DNA of 16,257 bases from JAYTJL01 sp043731125 (GCA_043731125.1 JAYTJL010000011.1:1-16257); one strand, 5' to 3'; shown: positions 1 through 7,569, counted from the first letter of the stretch. The notes: generated from the letters alone by a model not told the origin. Translations and numbers: made by a program.

Positions 1-57
1 CCAGAGCGGTAGTAGGTAGTCATGTTAACTGACGTATCAGCCACTACCCGCTGACGA

Positions 58-74
58 GCCCTAGGGGCCTTTTT
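58..74 (+). terminator. possible intrinsic terminator facing right
   Basis: A short hairpin (GCCC, loop TAG, GGGC) is followed after one C by five T on the plus strand. It would stop a rightward transcript entering from the left edge, convergent with murG. A plus-strand frame open from base 3 stops at 30-32, which would fit a gene ending just before it, but ten codons cannot be called a gene. The stem is only 4 bp, so this is tentative. Confidence 0.4.
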
Positions 75-102
75 CTTACCAAGTAAAGCCACCGCTAAAG
101 TC

Positions 103-1293
103 CTACTGATCCTTGCTAGCAAAATTAAGTAATATTTGAGCTATGTCGCGAGCTGCGTGCGGTTTGGCCAGAGCATGTAGGTTAGTTGCCAGTAGTTGAC
201 GCGCTGATTTGTCATTTAATAGCCTTGTGATTAATTTTGTGAAGTCTTCAGGGGGTATATCTTCATGGGCGATTTCAGCAGCATGTTGTTTTTTTAACAT
301 CTCAGCGTTCTTTAGCTGGTGTCCACCACTTAAAAAAGGACTCGGGACCGCCACAACTGCCCTGCCCTGCATAGCCAGTTCTGCGAGAGTCGATGCTCCT
401 GTTCTGGCAACGACCAAATCAGAGGCAGCACTAAATTTATACAATTCATCTGTAAAACCAACCACTCTAACTCTTGCCCTACACGCCTCGTTAAGATTCT
501 CACCATATCCTGTCTTGACTTCATGTTCAAGTGTCTTGCCCGAAAGATGGATTATAAACAACTGAGGTACATCAACAAACAGCTGACTAGCACTATTGAT
601 GACCATATTATTTACTGTTCTTGACCCCTGTCCTCCCCCGGCCACCATAAGTACCGTACTCGGCGTCGGAATAGCTAGTTGTTTTTTATATTCTTCCTTG
701 TCAGATAGACTCACCGAATCAAACTGGCTGACGACCGGAATACCTGTATATCGCATTTTGGACTTTGGGTACGAATAATATTCAGTTGGCATCCCTGTGG
801 CGTGAACACTAGCCCATCTGCCAATAATTCTATTAGCTAGTCCAGGTAAAGTGTCAGAATCGTGGGTAACTATTGGTATGCCTAAGCCGTGCGCTGCAAT
901 CCCCACAGGTACAACAGCGTAACCACCTTTAGAAAAGACTACTGTTGGTTTTAGTTTTTTTAGTAAGCGACGAGCGGTAATTGTCCCGCCAACTACTTTA
1001 ACAAGGTCTCTGGCATTAAGTAGTAGGGTCTTAACGTCCGTTAGGTGGGCCAACAGGCTTTCTCCATGATAACGCCTGAACTTACCCGAAGATACCAAAT
1101 AAACCTCTTCAAATAGCCCATAGCGCGTCTCAAGACCATTTACCCGTTCGCCCTTTAGTCCCACATATACTATGCGCGGTTTAATTGAGCTTTTTTTAAG
1201 TTCTTGGGCGAGTGACAGTAGCGGCGCGATGTGTCCGCCCGACCCGCCCCCGCAAAGGACGATCGTGGCCCGTTGTGTCTTTTTGTTCTTCAT
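103..1293 (-). CDS. murG: MurG, lipid II synthase (UDP-GlcNAc:lipid I GlcNAc transferase)
   Basis: This is a GT-B glycosyltransferase of 396 aa that adds GlcNAc from UDP-GlcNAc to lipid I, giving lipid II at the inner face of the membrane. The N-terminal glycine loop GGGSGGH is at residues 15-21. FSKGGYAVVPV (about 120-130) and HDSDTLPGLANR (about 144-155) are typical MurG acceptor-domain blocks. GGGQGS (about 219-224) opens the C-terminal domain, and RTGASTLAELA with PSPFLSGGHQLKNA (about 297-330) forms the UDP-GlcNAc site. The length is slightly above the usual 350-360. The ATG at 1293 lies only 14 residues before the glycine loop, so the start cannot be much later. It therefore sits 98 bp inside ftsW in another frame. 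No Shine-Dalgarno site is seen, so translation probably depends on ftsW. It is the last recognised dcw gene in the window. Confidence 0.97.
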   Translation of the reverse strand: MKNKKTQRATIVLCGGGSGGHIAPLLSLAQELKKSSIKPRIVYVGLKGERVNGLETRYGLFEEVYLVSSGKFRRYHGESLLAHLTDVKTLLLNARDLVKVVGGTITARRLLKKLKPTVVFSKGGYAVVPVGIAAHGLGIPIVTHDSDTLPGLANRIIGRWASVHATGMPTEYYSYPKSKMRYTGIPVVSQFDSVSLSDKEEYKKQLAIPTPSTVLMVAGGGQGSRTVNNMVINSASQLFVDVPQLFIIHLSGKTLEHEVKTGYGENLNEACRARVRVVGFTDELYKFSAASDLVVARTGASTLAELAMQGRAVVAVPSPFLSGGHQLKNAEMLKKQHAAEIAHEDIPPEDFTKLITRLLNDKSARQLLATNLHALAKPHAARDIAQILLNFASKDQ

Positions 1294-2491
1294 CTATATT
1301 AACTTTACTGTAACTAGTATAACGTGAAATCTGAAAAACTAACCCTAGCGCAATAGTTACAAACACCAGCGACGTTCCACCCTGGCTAATGAGCGGGAGG
1401 GTGATGCCTTTTAAGGGAAGTAACCCAAGCATAGCTCCAACATTTATTATCATTTGTGTGCTTAGCCATGCCATAACACCAATAACCAGCATTTTAGAAA
1501 ACATATCAGCCGTGCGTTCAGCGATCATTTTGAGCCGAGTAATAAATAGTCCGTATATCACTAGTATCAAAACCGACCCCATAAAACCAAACTGTTCGGC
1601 CATAATAGCGAAGATTGAATCATCAGAAGCTTCTGGTGTGTAGCCATAGGCCTGTACGCTATAGCCCAATCCCAGCCCCATAACACCACCAGAACCTACC
1701 GAAATTAGCACTTGGCAGGCTTGGTAGCCAGTATTTTGGCAGTCCCTGCCTGGATTTAGATAAGTCGCCAGTCTATCCCGCCTATAGCTACTAGTAGAAA
1801 TTGCTAGCACTGCCACCACTGCTACAAGTGCTGCTATAAGGCCAACTCTTTTTAGCGGTAGACCTGCAGAGTAAGCCATTAGCGCAATTATTGCTACCAT
1901 CACCCCAGTTGAACCAAGATCGCTTTGCAATTTTGCTACTACAAACGCAATAACTATTGTAACTAGAATTAAGGGTCGCAGTGTCTCTTTAGAATCTCGA
2001 AGCAACCCCAGCCGGGATTGGGTGCTAAGAAAACCAGCCAGCCAAACAATTAGGGCCAACTTGATCAGTTCAGCCACCTGAAAAGAAAGAGGCCCCAGTC
2101 TTATCCAGCGATGCGCCTGATATACAGCATCTATAGGAGTAACCATGACTGCGACCGACCCTACCAGAGCGGCAATAATAAGCGGCATTGTCATTTTGCG
2201 CCAAAAACTAACCGGCAGGAAAGCGGCAATAGCAAATGCAACAATTGCAACAGCTACATCTACTAGCTGTTTGGTTATGAAGTAGCTCTGGCTTACGCCT
2301 TGAGATGCTGCCAAGCCAGGACTTATGGAATACACCACGACAATGCCAACAACCATCAGAAGTGCGGTTATAACAAGCAATCCGTAGTCAGGCTTGTGTC
2401 GCCTGGTTTTTACTCCACTGCCTCCAACTCCTGGGCTAACGAGTGGTGCTACGATACGACTTTTTCTGGTTCTATTTTTGTTTTTAAACAT
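1196..2491 (-). CDS. ftsW: FtsW, septal peptidoglycan glycosyltransferase (SEDS family)
   Basis: FtsW is a polytopic SEDS protein that polymerises lipid II at the division site with its cognate class B PBP (encoded at 3628-5421). The 431-aa product has a basic cytoplasmic N-tail (residues 1-34) followed by about ten hydrophobic segments. Family blocks are RWIRLGPLSFQVAELIKLA (129-147), QSDLGST (189-195), EASDDSIFAIMAEQFGF (287-303) and the signature LPLKGITLPLISQGGTS (358-374). The recognisable domain ends near residue 392. The last 32 residues or so, up to the TAA at 1196-1198, are read in a different frame over the start of murG and are rich in Arg and Thr. The ATG is preceded by an A/C-rich, G-poor leader without a Shine-Dalgarno site. 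RodA is the alternative identity, but the position between mraY and murG favours FtsW. Confidence 0.94.
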   Translation of the reverse strand: MFKNKNRTRKSRIVAPLVSPGVGGSGVKTRRHKPDYGLLVITALLMVVGIVVVYSISPGLAASQGVSQSYFITKQLVDVAVAIVAFAIAAFLPVSFWRKMTMPLIIAALVGSVAVMVTPIDAVYQAHRWIRLGPLSFQVAELIKLALIVWLAGFLSTQSRLGLLRDSKETLRPLILVTIVIAFVVAKLQSDLGSTGVMVAIIALMAYSAGLPLKRVGLIAALVAVVAVLAISTSSYRRDRLATYLNPGRDCQNTGYQACQVLISVGSGGVMGLGLGYSVQAYGYTPEASDDSIFAIMAEQFGFMGSVLILVIYGLFITRLKMIAERTADMFSKMLVIGVMAWLSTQMIINVGAMLGLLPLKGITLPLISQGGTSLVFVTIALGLVFQISRYTSYSKVNIDEEQKDTTGHDRPLRGRVGRTHRAATVTRPRT

Positions 2492-2541
2492 TTTCTTTAG
2501 TTTTTTTGGTGATGTTTTTGTTTTTAATGATCAAGAGTTGA

Positions 2542-3576
2542 TTATCCTCCAAGAATAAATAACACCACCCCACCAAACGCTGCCATCTGGCCAATCACCC
2601 AAAAACGCATTGTTACTTTAGCTTCGGGCCAACCTATGGCTTCAAAATGGTGATGGATAGGTGTTGAGCGGAACAATTTCTTACCCCCCCGAAGTTTTTT
2701 ACTCAACAGTTGGACAATCACAGAACCAGTTTCGGCAACAAATACAAAACCAATCAATGGAAGTAGCATCAAGGTATCTGTTAACATAGCCACCACACCC
2801 AGCGCTGTACCAAGCGCAAACGACCCTACATCACCCATAAAAAACCGCGCCGGATATATATTAAACCATGTGTAGCTGAGTAGTGCGCCAACCAAAGTCA
2901 TACAGAAGCCGGCCACACCGTATTGTTCTTGAATAATTGCAATAATGGCATAGGCTCCAAATGCAATTGCTGACAGACCCCCAGCCAATCCATCTAGCCC
3001 ATCTGTAAAATTAACGCTAATGGCAGTTGAAAATACCACCAGCACAAATATCGGTATAATTAGCCACCCGACACTAAGGTCTCCCCCGAAAGGTATGTGC
3101 ATGGTACTTATTTCCAATTTTTCATAAAACCACCATCCACCGATTGCTGCGATGCCGACTATCAGAGACCCTTTTACCTTGGCTCGAAGTCCAGAAACTT
3201 TGCCACCAATGCCCCGAATGTTAATAACATCATCAAGCAGCCCAACAGCACCGGCACCAACCATTGCCGCTAAGGGCAGCCACGTCTCAGACCGTGACAG
3301 GTTACCTCCAAGTGTTATTATGGCCGTTGAGGCTATGAAGATAACCCCTGCCATGGTTGGAATATTACGCTCATGCTTAGCAGCGTGTAATTTATGAAAT
3401 ACTTTGGCAGCCTCACCACTGATTGTGTGTGTGCGTATTTTCTTCCACCACTGTCCTTTGTAGGCTGCTGTGGTGTAGATTGGTGTCAGAGCCATGGCGG
3501 TAATGAAACTGAGCAACCCAAGCGTAAAGATGTGTTGCAGTGTGCTGGAGTCGACCAATATTTGTAAATTGCTCAT
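2542..3576 (-). CDS. mraY: MraY, phospho-MurNAc-pentapeptide translocase
   Basis: MraY transfers phospho-MurNAc-pentapeptide from the UDP precursor to undecaprenyl phosphate, making lipid I in the cytoplasmic membrane. The 344-aa protein has about ten hydrophobic helices. Diagnostic blocks are the HKLHAAKHERNIPTMAG loop (61-77), the Asp-Asp pair in LLDDVINIRG (113-122), NFTDGLDGLAGG (189-200), FFMGDVGS with the catalytic-region Asp249 (245-252), and TPIHHHFEAIGWPEAKV (305-321), the MraY/WecA-family histidine loop. Length is normal for MraY. The ATG at 3576 has an AGGA Shine-Dalgarno core at 3583-3586, six bases upstream, and a good promoter overlaps the end of the preceding PBP gene. mraY may therefore also be transcribed independently of the main dcw transcript. 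Confidence 0.97.
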   Translation of the reverse strand: MSNLQILVDSSTLQHIFTLGLLSFITAMALTPIYTTAAYKGQWWKKIRTHTISGEAAKVFHKLHAAKHERNIPTMAGVIFIASTAIITLGGNLSRSETWLPLAAMVGAGAVGLLDDVINIRGIGGKVSGLRAKVKGSLIVGIAAIGGWWFYEKLEISTMHIPFGGDLSVGWLIIPIFVLVVFSTAISVNFTDGLDGLAGGLSAIAFGAYAIIAIIQEQYGVAGFCMTLVGALLSYTWFNIYPARFFMGDVGSFALGTALGVVAMLTDTLMLLPLIGFVFVAETGSVIVQLLSKKLRGGKKLFRSTPIHHHFEAIGWPEAKVTMRFWVIGQMAAFGGVVLFILGG

Positions 3577-3582
3577 ATATTT

Positions 3583-3586
3583 TCCT
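3583..3586 (-). promoter_or_regulatory. Shine-Dalgarno site of mraY
   Basis: AGGA on the minus strand lies six bases before the mraY ATG. It is the only clear Shine-Dalgarno core among the dcw genes here and sits downstream of the internal promoter at 3614-3642. Confidence 0.55.
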
Positions 3587-3613
3587 GTTTTTTCATCTTA
3601 TTATTTGCACTAA

Positions 3614-3642
3614 ATTATATCATCCTTCTAGCGGACTGTCCT
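3614..3642 (-). promoter_or_regulatory. internal promoter for mraY-ftsW-murG
   Basis: Minus strand: -35 AGGACA (3637-3642), a 17-bp spacer, then a perfect -10 TATAAT (3614-3619) preceded by TGA, making an extended -10. The predicted start is near 3607, giving a leader of about 30 nt that carries the mraY AGGA site. The -35 lies inside the last codons of the PBP gene and the -10 just after its stop. The -35 matches the consensus at four of six positions. Confidence 0.6.
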
Positions 3643-5421
3643 CTGGGGCACGTCAAAACTATTTATCAGCATGTGGGCAATATCAGCAAAAAGCGGCTGG
3701 GCAGCCTGCGAGCCAGCATAGCCACCAATGCCAGGTTCTGACACTTTGACCATGATGACGTATGATGGCGTATCACCGCCTACAAACCCAAGAAAAGTGC
3801 CATTGAATTTATCCTCATAGTAGCCACCGGTCTTCTTGGCAATCTGTGCTGTCCCTGTTTTGCCGCCAACGCTATATCCTTCTGGAAACCGTAAGTACGA
3901 AAAGCCCGACTCCAAGTGCCCTTGCACAACGTATTCCAGCAGACCAATCATATCTTTCGAAACCTTAGGTGAAACAACATTACTAACCAATACCTTGGGC
4001 TTGGTTTTGGTTACCTTTCCTGTTGGACTAATAGTTCTATCCACCAAGTGAGGCTGATAGTAATTGCCTCCGTTGATGATGGCGGACAGGGCTGCCGCCA
4101 TTTGAATCGGAGTTGTGGTCATTGCCTGACCAAAACTCATGTTTGCATACGTCAGTTGCAGTGCGTAACCATCATCTGGCACTGGTACATAGCCCTCCGC
4201 CTCATATCCCTGCTCAATACCGGTGGTCTGTCCGAACCGGTAATGATTTACGAGGTAATCATGCCAGGTTGTGCGTGCTTTTTGGTTGACCGTTCCAGTT
4301 TCTCCCCCCATTTGCATTAGCATCCAGGCAGCACCCGTATTAATCGAAAGGTTTAGTATATCGCCAACATTCCTTGTTCCAGCACCGCCGTCTTCTTCAA
4401 TATTGGTCACGTCGTGGTCGTTTAGGCGCCAAACACTAGGGTCGTAATACGACGTGTCAGCAGCAATAACTCCCTTGTCAAGCGCAGCTGCGGCCGTTAG
4501 CGGCTTCATAATAGAACCAACCTCCAACGGCTCAGAAACATTGGCATTACTAAAAACAGCTGCATCCTCAACCGAATAGTAAGTAGCCGGGTCATAGCCT
4601 GGCAACGACGCCATTGCTTTAACTGCACCAGTGTTTGGATCCATAACAAGTGCAGTGCCGATTTTACTCTTCGCCCTATCTAATCCTTTTTTCAATATAT
4701 CTTCCAGTTGCTTCTGCATGGAGGCATCAATGCTCAAGACAGCTTTATCACCAGACACGGGTGCAATTCTGACATTGTTCTTACTCGCCGCTAGAGGCAC
4801 ACCAGCAGCATCGGTAGTCGCTTTTAATTGGCCGGGTCTACCTTTTAGTGTCTTATCCAGGGCTTGCTCAACTCCGTAGGTCCCTTTGCCATCATTATTC
4901 ACAAAACCTAGTAGCGGCGCAGCTAAACCACCCTGCGGGTAGGTACGGTAGGTAACGGCTTGAAAGCCAACGCCCGGTAATTTAAGTGCCGTTAGAGTTG
5001 ATTTTTCTTCCTCACTCAGGCGTTTGGCAAGAATTACATAACGGCTACCTTTGGTTTTTAAGAGTTCGACCAATACTTCTGGTTGTGTTTTGGTTACCTG
5101 GCTCAGTGCCCGAGCGGTTTTTTCAGGATTTTTTACAATTAACGGGTCCCCATACATGGTGTAGAGTTTTTCATTAAGTACCACCGGTATTGTCCCGTCA
5201 CTGCCGCTCATTTCGATAGTTCCGCGGTCGGGGTTGATTACATATTCTTTCTGTTGAGAGGATAGGGCCCGGTCACGGTAGTGATCGTGTCTAATTATTT
5301 GAAGGTAAAAAAGTCTAGTTATAAATATTGCCAATACAGCAATTATCAGCAAATACCACACCTCTATGCGACGATTGGTGTGGAAACGCATTTTGGGCTT
5401 GTTCTTAGCGTCATGCGGCAT
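3628..5421 (-). CDS. ftsI: class B penicillin-binding protein, FtsI/PBP2 type (septal transpeptidase)
   Basis: This is a D,D-transpeptidase that cross-links septal peptidoglycan as partner of FtsW. The 597-aa protein has a short basic N-tail, one membrane anchor (about 22-40), and the pedestal/dimerisation domain with NPDRGTI (63-69) and the GTYGVEQALD region (180-189). The transpeptidase domain has all three active-site motifs: SIMK (Ser303, Lys306), SIN (359-361) and KTGTA (521-525). No PASTA domain follows, and the length is usual for the family. The gene starts 11 bp after the ftsL stop and has no Shine-Dalgarno site; a second ATG ten codons in is possible. The position between ftsL and mraY is the standard place for ftsI, which is why I prefer that name to a generic pbp. 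The stop overlaps the internal mraY promoter. Confidence 0.94.
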   Translation of the reverse strand: MPHDAKNKPKMRFHTNRRIEVWYLLIIAVLAIFITRLFYLQIIRHDHYRDRALSSQQKEYVINPDRGTIEMSGSDGTIPVVLNEKLYTMYGDPLIVKNPEKTARALSQVTKTQPEVLVELLKTKGSRYVILAKRLSEEEKSTLTALKLPGVGFQAVTYRTYPQGGLAAPLLGFVNNDGKGTYGVEQALDKTLKGRPGQLKATTDAAGVPLAASKNNVRIAPVSGDKAVLSIDASMQKQLEDILKKGLDRAKSKIGTALVMDPNTGAVKAMASLPGYDPATYYSVEDAAVFSNANVSEPLEVGSIMKPLTAAAALDKGVIAADTSYYDPSVWRLNDHDVTNIEEDGGAGTRNVGDILNLSINTGAAWMLMQMGGETGTVNQKARTTWHDYLVNHYRFGQTTGIEQGYEAEGYVPVPDDGYALQLTYANMSFGQAMTTTPIQMAAALSAIINGGNYYQPHLVDRTISPTGKVTKTKPKVLVSNVVSPKVSKDMIGLLEYVVQGHLESGFSYLRFPEGYSVGGKTGTAQIAKKTGGYYEDKFNGTFLGFVGGDTPSYVIMVKVSEPGIGGYAGSQAAQPLFADIAHMLINSFDVPQRTVR

Positions 5422-5432
5422 ACGGAGGGATG

Positions 5433-5777
5433 CTATTGAATACTACCCGAAGGTGTGGCTGTGGCTAAGTTTTTTGCAACGTCAGAACCGGCTACACGCT
5501 CTAGTGACTGCAGACGAGCCGAACTTACTTCAAGGTCTGCTCTTTGGTCGTATAGTTTGGATTGTTCCTGTTCTAGCGAATTAATTGTATAACCATAACT
5601 GTTGGTTTTGGTAACTTGAGTCAAATACAGCAGACCTACCATGCAGGCCAGTACTATTAAAACTATACTGTTGCTAACTGGTCCTAGTTTTGTCCCGCGA
5701 GCTGCAAAACTAACACTGTTTCGGTTTCTTGTCCCACTTGCGCGGCGGCTGTATGCGGCTGATGATGAGTATGTCAT
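5433..5777 (-). CDS. ftsL: FtsL-like divisome protein (single TM plus coiled coil)
   Basis: This small bitopic protein of 114 aa is expected to bridge FtsB/FtsQ-type partners and the FtsW-PBP synthase pair. There is a basic Ser/Arg-rich cytoplasmic N-tail (1-30), one hydrophobic helix (about 35-54), then a predicted extracytoplasmic coiled coil (about 63-96) with regularly spaced Leu in SLEQEQSKL, DLEVSSARLQSLERV. The sequence diverges from FtsL of model bacteria; identification rests on topology and on the position between rsmH and the PBP gene. FtsB/DivIC-like is the alternative. I chose the ATG at 5777. The in-frame ATG at 5822 would put a Cys-Trp-Trp N-terminus inside a strong hairpin (5804-5834), and its ATG falls in the hairpin's apical part. 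No Shine-Dalgarno site precedes 5777; the leader is A/C-rich. Confidence 0.8.
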   Translation of the reverse strand: MTYSSSAAYSRRASGTRNRNSVSFAARGTKLGPVSNSIVLIVLACMVGLLYLTQVTKTNSYGYTINSLEQEQSKLYDQRADLEVSSARLQSLERVAGSDVAKNLATATPSGSIQ

Positions 5778-5803
5778 ATATGTGTTTTTGGTATTTATTT
5801 GGT

Positions 5804-5834
5804 GGTAGGACCACCAGCACATGGCAGTCCTACC
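5804..5834 (-). promoter_or_regulatory. strand-specific hairpin in the ftsL mRNA leader
   Basis: In minus-strand RNA the 13-base arms (5822-5834 and 5804-5816) pair completely: eleven Watson-Crick pairs plus two adjacent G-U wobbles, closing a 5-nt loop (5817-5821). On the plus strand the two wobbles become C-A mismatches, so the stem is better formed in the ftsL transcript. It ends 26 nt before the chosen ftsL ATG. No U-run follows, so it is not a terminator. A leader regulatory stem or RNase processing site is possible. Confidence 0.6.
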
Positions 5835-5940
5835 GGTTATCCTGTTTTTAGGAAACCACTCTTACGTGGACCCTTTGTGCACGGGACTTATTTTGTACTT
5901 CAACTCTCATATTTGAGTTAAATACCCTGTCCTTTCTTTT
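5835..5940 (-). other. rsmH-ftsL intergenic leader
   Basis: About 106 bases between the rsmH stop and the ftsL leader hairpin hold no ORF and no convincing promoter. Small stems can be drawn on the minus strand: AACTC with GAGTT around 5911-5929, and CCAC with GTGG around 5858-5871. It is unusually long for a gap inside a dcw cluster whose neighbours abut or overlap, and probably forms a structured spacer together with 5804-5834. Confidence 0.35.
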
Positions 5941-6819
5941 TTATTTTTTGCGACAAGCTCGGAGTTTTGCACTCCTGGCTCGCGGATTATTAATTAATTC
6001 ATCGTGGCCGGCGGTTATTGGGCGTTTGGTAAGTGGTGTGTACTCGGCATCTAGGGTATGTCCTGCAATTTCAGAAAAGTAGTGCTTCACCATCCGGTCT
6101 TCTAGACTGTGAAAGCTAATTATTGCCAGTCGCCCACCTGGTGTTAATAGGTTGGCCACTAACGGTAGCGTTCTTTCCAGCTGACCCAGTTCGTCATTGA
6201 CGGCAATTCTTAGAGCCTGGAAGGTCCGGGTTGCCGGATGCATCCGGCTGTAACCCGGGTATGTGCTCTTAACAATATCAGCTAACTGGCCAGTGGTGCG
6301 CAGCGGCCGGCTGCGCATAATTTGCTTTGCTATGGTTGATGCTTTGGGCTCTTGCCCGTATCCTCGCAAAATACGGACTAGTTCTGCCTCAGATTCGTTA
6401 TTTACTATATAGGCCGCGTCTTTTTCTAGTTGTCTATCCATACGCATATCTAGCGGCCCGCTATTATTGATTGAAAAACCACGCTCGGCGTCATCAAAGT
6501 GCAGTGAACTTACTCCAAGGTCGGCCAAAATTATGTCAAACTTCTCACCTGCTTTGATTAAATCATCACAGGCATGAGCAAAGTCATCCCTCACTAATTT
6601 GGCACCGCGCAGGTTATGCAGGCTACCTAGGTAGTCAACAGCCTCTGCGTCGCGGTCAACCAAGACAGCCCTTCTGAGCGCCTTAGTCTGTTGTATTACC
6701 GCACTGGCATGTCCGCCGTAGCCTGCCGTAACGTCTAGGTAAGACTCGCCCTCTTTGGGGCTTAGGCACGCAATAACTTCATCCAGTAGAACCGGTTGGT
6801 GAGGTGAATTTTCACTCAT
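5941..6819 (-). CDS. rsmH: RsmH (MraW), 16S rRNA m4C1402 methyltransferase
   Basis: RsmH is an S-adenosylmethionine-dependent enzyme that N4-methylates C1402 of 16S rRNA in the ribosomal P site. From the chosen ATG it is 292 aa, slightly short of the usual 305-315. Blocks are the SAM loop LDVTAGYGGHA (28-38), VLVDRDAEA (52-60), ILADLGVSSLHFDDAERGFS (97-116), GPLDMRMD (121-128), HPATRTFQALRIAVNDEL (194-211), ISFHSLEDRMVK (234-245) and NPRARSAKLRA (278-288). An in-frame GTG at 6861 would add 14 Lys/Thr-rich residues encoded by the A/C-rich leader, which look like untranslated sequence. The family motif HQPVLLDEV begins at residue 7 from the ATG, so 6819 is preferred. No Shine-Dalgarno site is present. 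A 396-nt leader separates it from mraZ. Confidence 0.96.
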   Translation of the reverse strand: MSENSPHQPVLLDEVIACLSPKEGESYLDVTAGYGGHASAVIQQTKALRRAVLVDRDAEAVDYLGSLHNLRGAKLVRDDFAHACDDLIKAGEKFDIILADLGVSSLHFDDAERGFSINNSGPLDMRMDRQLEKDAAYIVNNESEAELVRILRGYGQEPKASTIAKQIMRSRPLRTTGQLADIVKSTYPGYSRMHPATRTFQALRIAVNDELGQLERTLPLVANLLTPGGRLAIISFHSLEDRMVKHYFSEIAGHTLDAEYTPLTKRPITAGHDELINNPRARSAKLRACRKK

Positions 6820-7215
6820 AGTTTTTGTTTTTTCGGTTTTTGTTTTGGTTTGCAAGATCACCTAATTAGCAGTCAGCTTTTTGTATTTTTGGGGTTTTTG
6901 TTTTTGTTTACCCCGACCAAAGTGGAGGGGGTTGTCTACTCAGGATTGAATAGACGAGGTTTGAGCCCAGAACGCGAATAAATTCTTGGTCTAAGCTCTA
7001 AAAGTTCTTGAGAGAGACTTTTTTTGTGAGGTGGAGTTTTGGGAGGTGTTTTTGAGATTTTAAAATGTGCGAGGGTTTTTGATAACGATGGACCCCTAAA
7101 TACCACCGGCTGGCTGCCAATTAGCTAATCTCGACCTTCGAATTGAATCTGTCATTTGTCGATGATGAGTAACTGGTTTCAAACGCCTAATTGTTAAGGT
7201 TCTCTTTCCTGCTCC
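6820..7215 (-). other. long structured, G-poor leader between mraZ and rsmH
   Basis: About 396 bases without a credible gene. Reading the minus strand 5' to 3': a mixed-composition part (7081-7215); a stretch with no G at all in the mRNA sense (7019-7069) that contains CACCTCC and CACCTC, like the 16S anti-Shine-Dalgarno; a 9-bp hairpin with a 4-nt loop (6934-6955) in which one pair is G-U only in the minus-strand sense; a C4/G4 hairpin with an inner CCA/TGG stem (6911-6930); and an A/C-rich tail of repeated CAAAAAC running to the rsmH ATG. I see no RNase P, tmRNA, SRP or tRNA signature. A structured 5' UTR of rsmH, or a small RNA processed from it, is possible. An Rfam motif named mraW exists upstream of the same gene in mycobacteria, but I cannot show homology. 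Confidence 0.45.
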
Positions 7216-7569
7216 TTATTTGGCCATTACTCGCCAGTATCTACCGGCTCGTACTGCGACTACCTCCCGGCCAATGCCGGCGTATTCGCACAAATGCCCT
7301 GGCAACTGAATTCGGCCTTGTTTGCCGTCCAACTGCTCTTGTACTTTACCCATTCGGAACTGTACATTTTGGTCGGCCGTGGCTTCGTCAAGGATGTTTC
7401 CCTGCAGTGCTGGCTCAACCAGTTCGTCCCAAACGGATTTAGTATAAAGGTGCAAGTAATTCGCAAACCCTCTGGTTATGACTACTCCGCTAGCAAACTC
7501 ATCTCGAAGCTCGGCTGGAATTGTCAGCCGCCGCTTGTCGTCAAGCTTTCTTTCAAAGTAATCTCCCAT
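7216..7569 (-). CDS. mraZ: MraZ, AbrB-fold transcriptional regulator of the dcw cluster
   Basis: MraZ is a ring-forming DNA-binding protein that binds TGGGN-type repeats in its own promoter and controls dcw transcription. The 117-aa protein has the two tandem SpoVT-AbrB half-sites of the family: LDDKRRLTIPAELRDEF (9-25) and LDGKQGRIQLPGHLCEYAGI (80-99), each with the D-x-K-x-R core. It is shorter than the usual 140-150 aa, with the C-terminus ending soon after the second half (AGRYWRVMAK). It is the first gene of the cluster. Four GTGGGTA boxes lie 55-101 bp upstream of its ATG, so autoregulation is likely. No Shine-Dalgarno site precedes the ATG; the leader is A/C-rich (CAAAAACACT just before ATG). 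Confidence 0.95.
   Translation of the reverse strand: MGDYFERKLDDKRRLTIPAELRDEFASGVVITRGFANYLHLYTKSVWDELVEPALQGNILDEATADQNVQFRMGKVQEQLDGKQGRIQLPGHLCEYAGIGREVVAVRAGRYWRVMAK

Noticed and set aside
1..23. A minus-strand ATG at 21-23 reading MTTYYRS off the left edge, possibly the next dcw gene (murC)
   Set aside because: Only seven codons are visible, there is no Shine-Dalgarno site, and nothing resembles the MurC N-terminus, so it cannot be supported.
209..565. Plus-strand open frame of 118 codons
   Set aside because: It lies antisense to murG, which has full family motifs; it is a shadow frame with no promoter or recognisable protein.
5778..5822. ftsL start at the upstream ATG 5822
   Set aside because: It would add a Cys-Trp-Trp N-terminus encoded by a strong RNA hairpin, with the ATG in the apical part.
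7093..7152. Small minus-strand ORF of 19 codons (MTDSIRRSRLANWQPAGGI) between mraZ and rsmH
   Set aside because: It has no Shine-Dalgarno site, no promoter and no family, and such a short frame is expected by chance.
6862..7215. RNase P RNA, tmRNA or SRP RNA in the mraZ-rsmH gap
   Set aside because: I looked for the conserved GAGGAAAGTCC and GGTAAAC-type elements of RNase P, the tmRNA ends and the SRP GGAAGCAGC core on both strands and found none.
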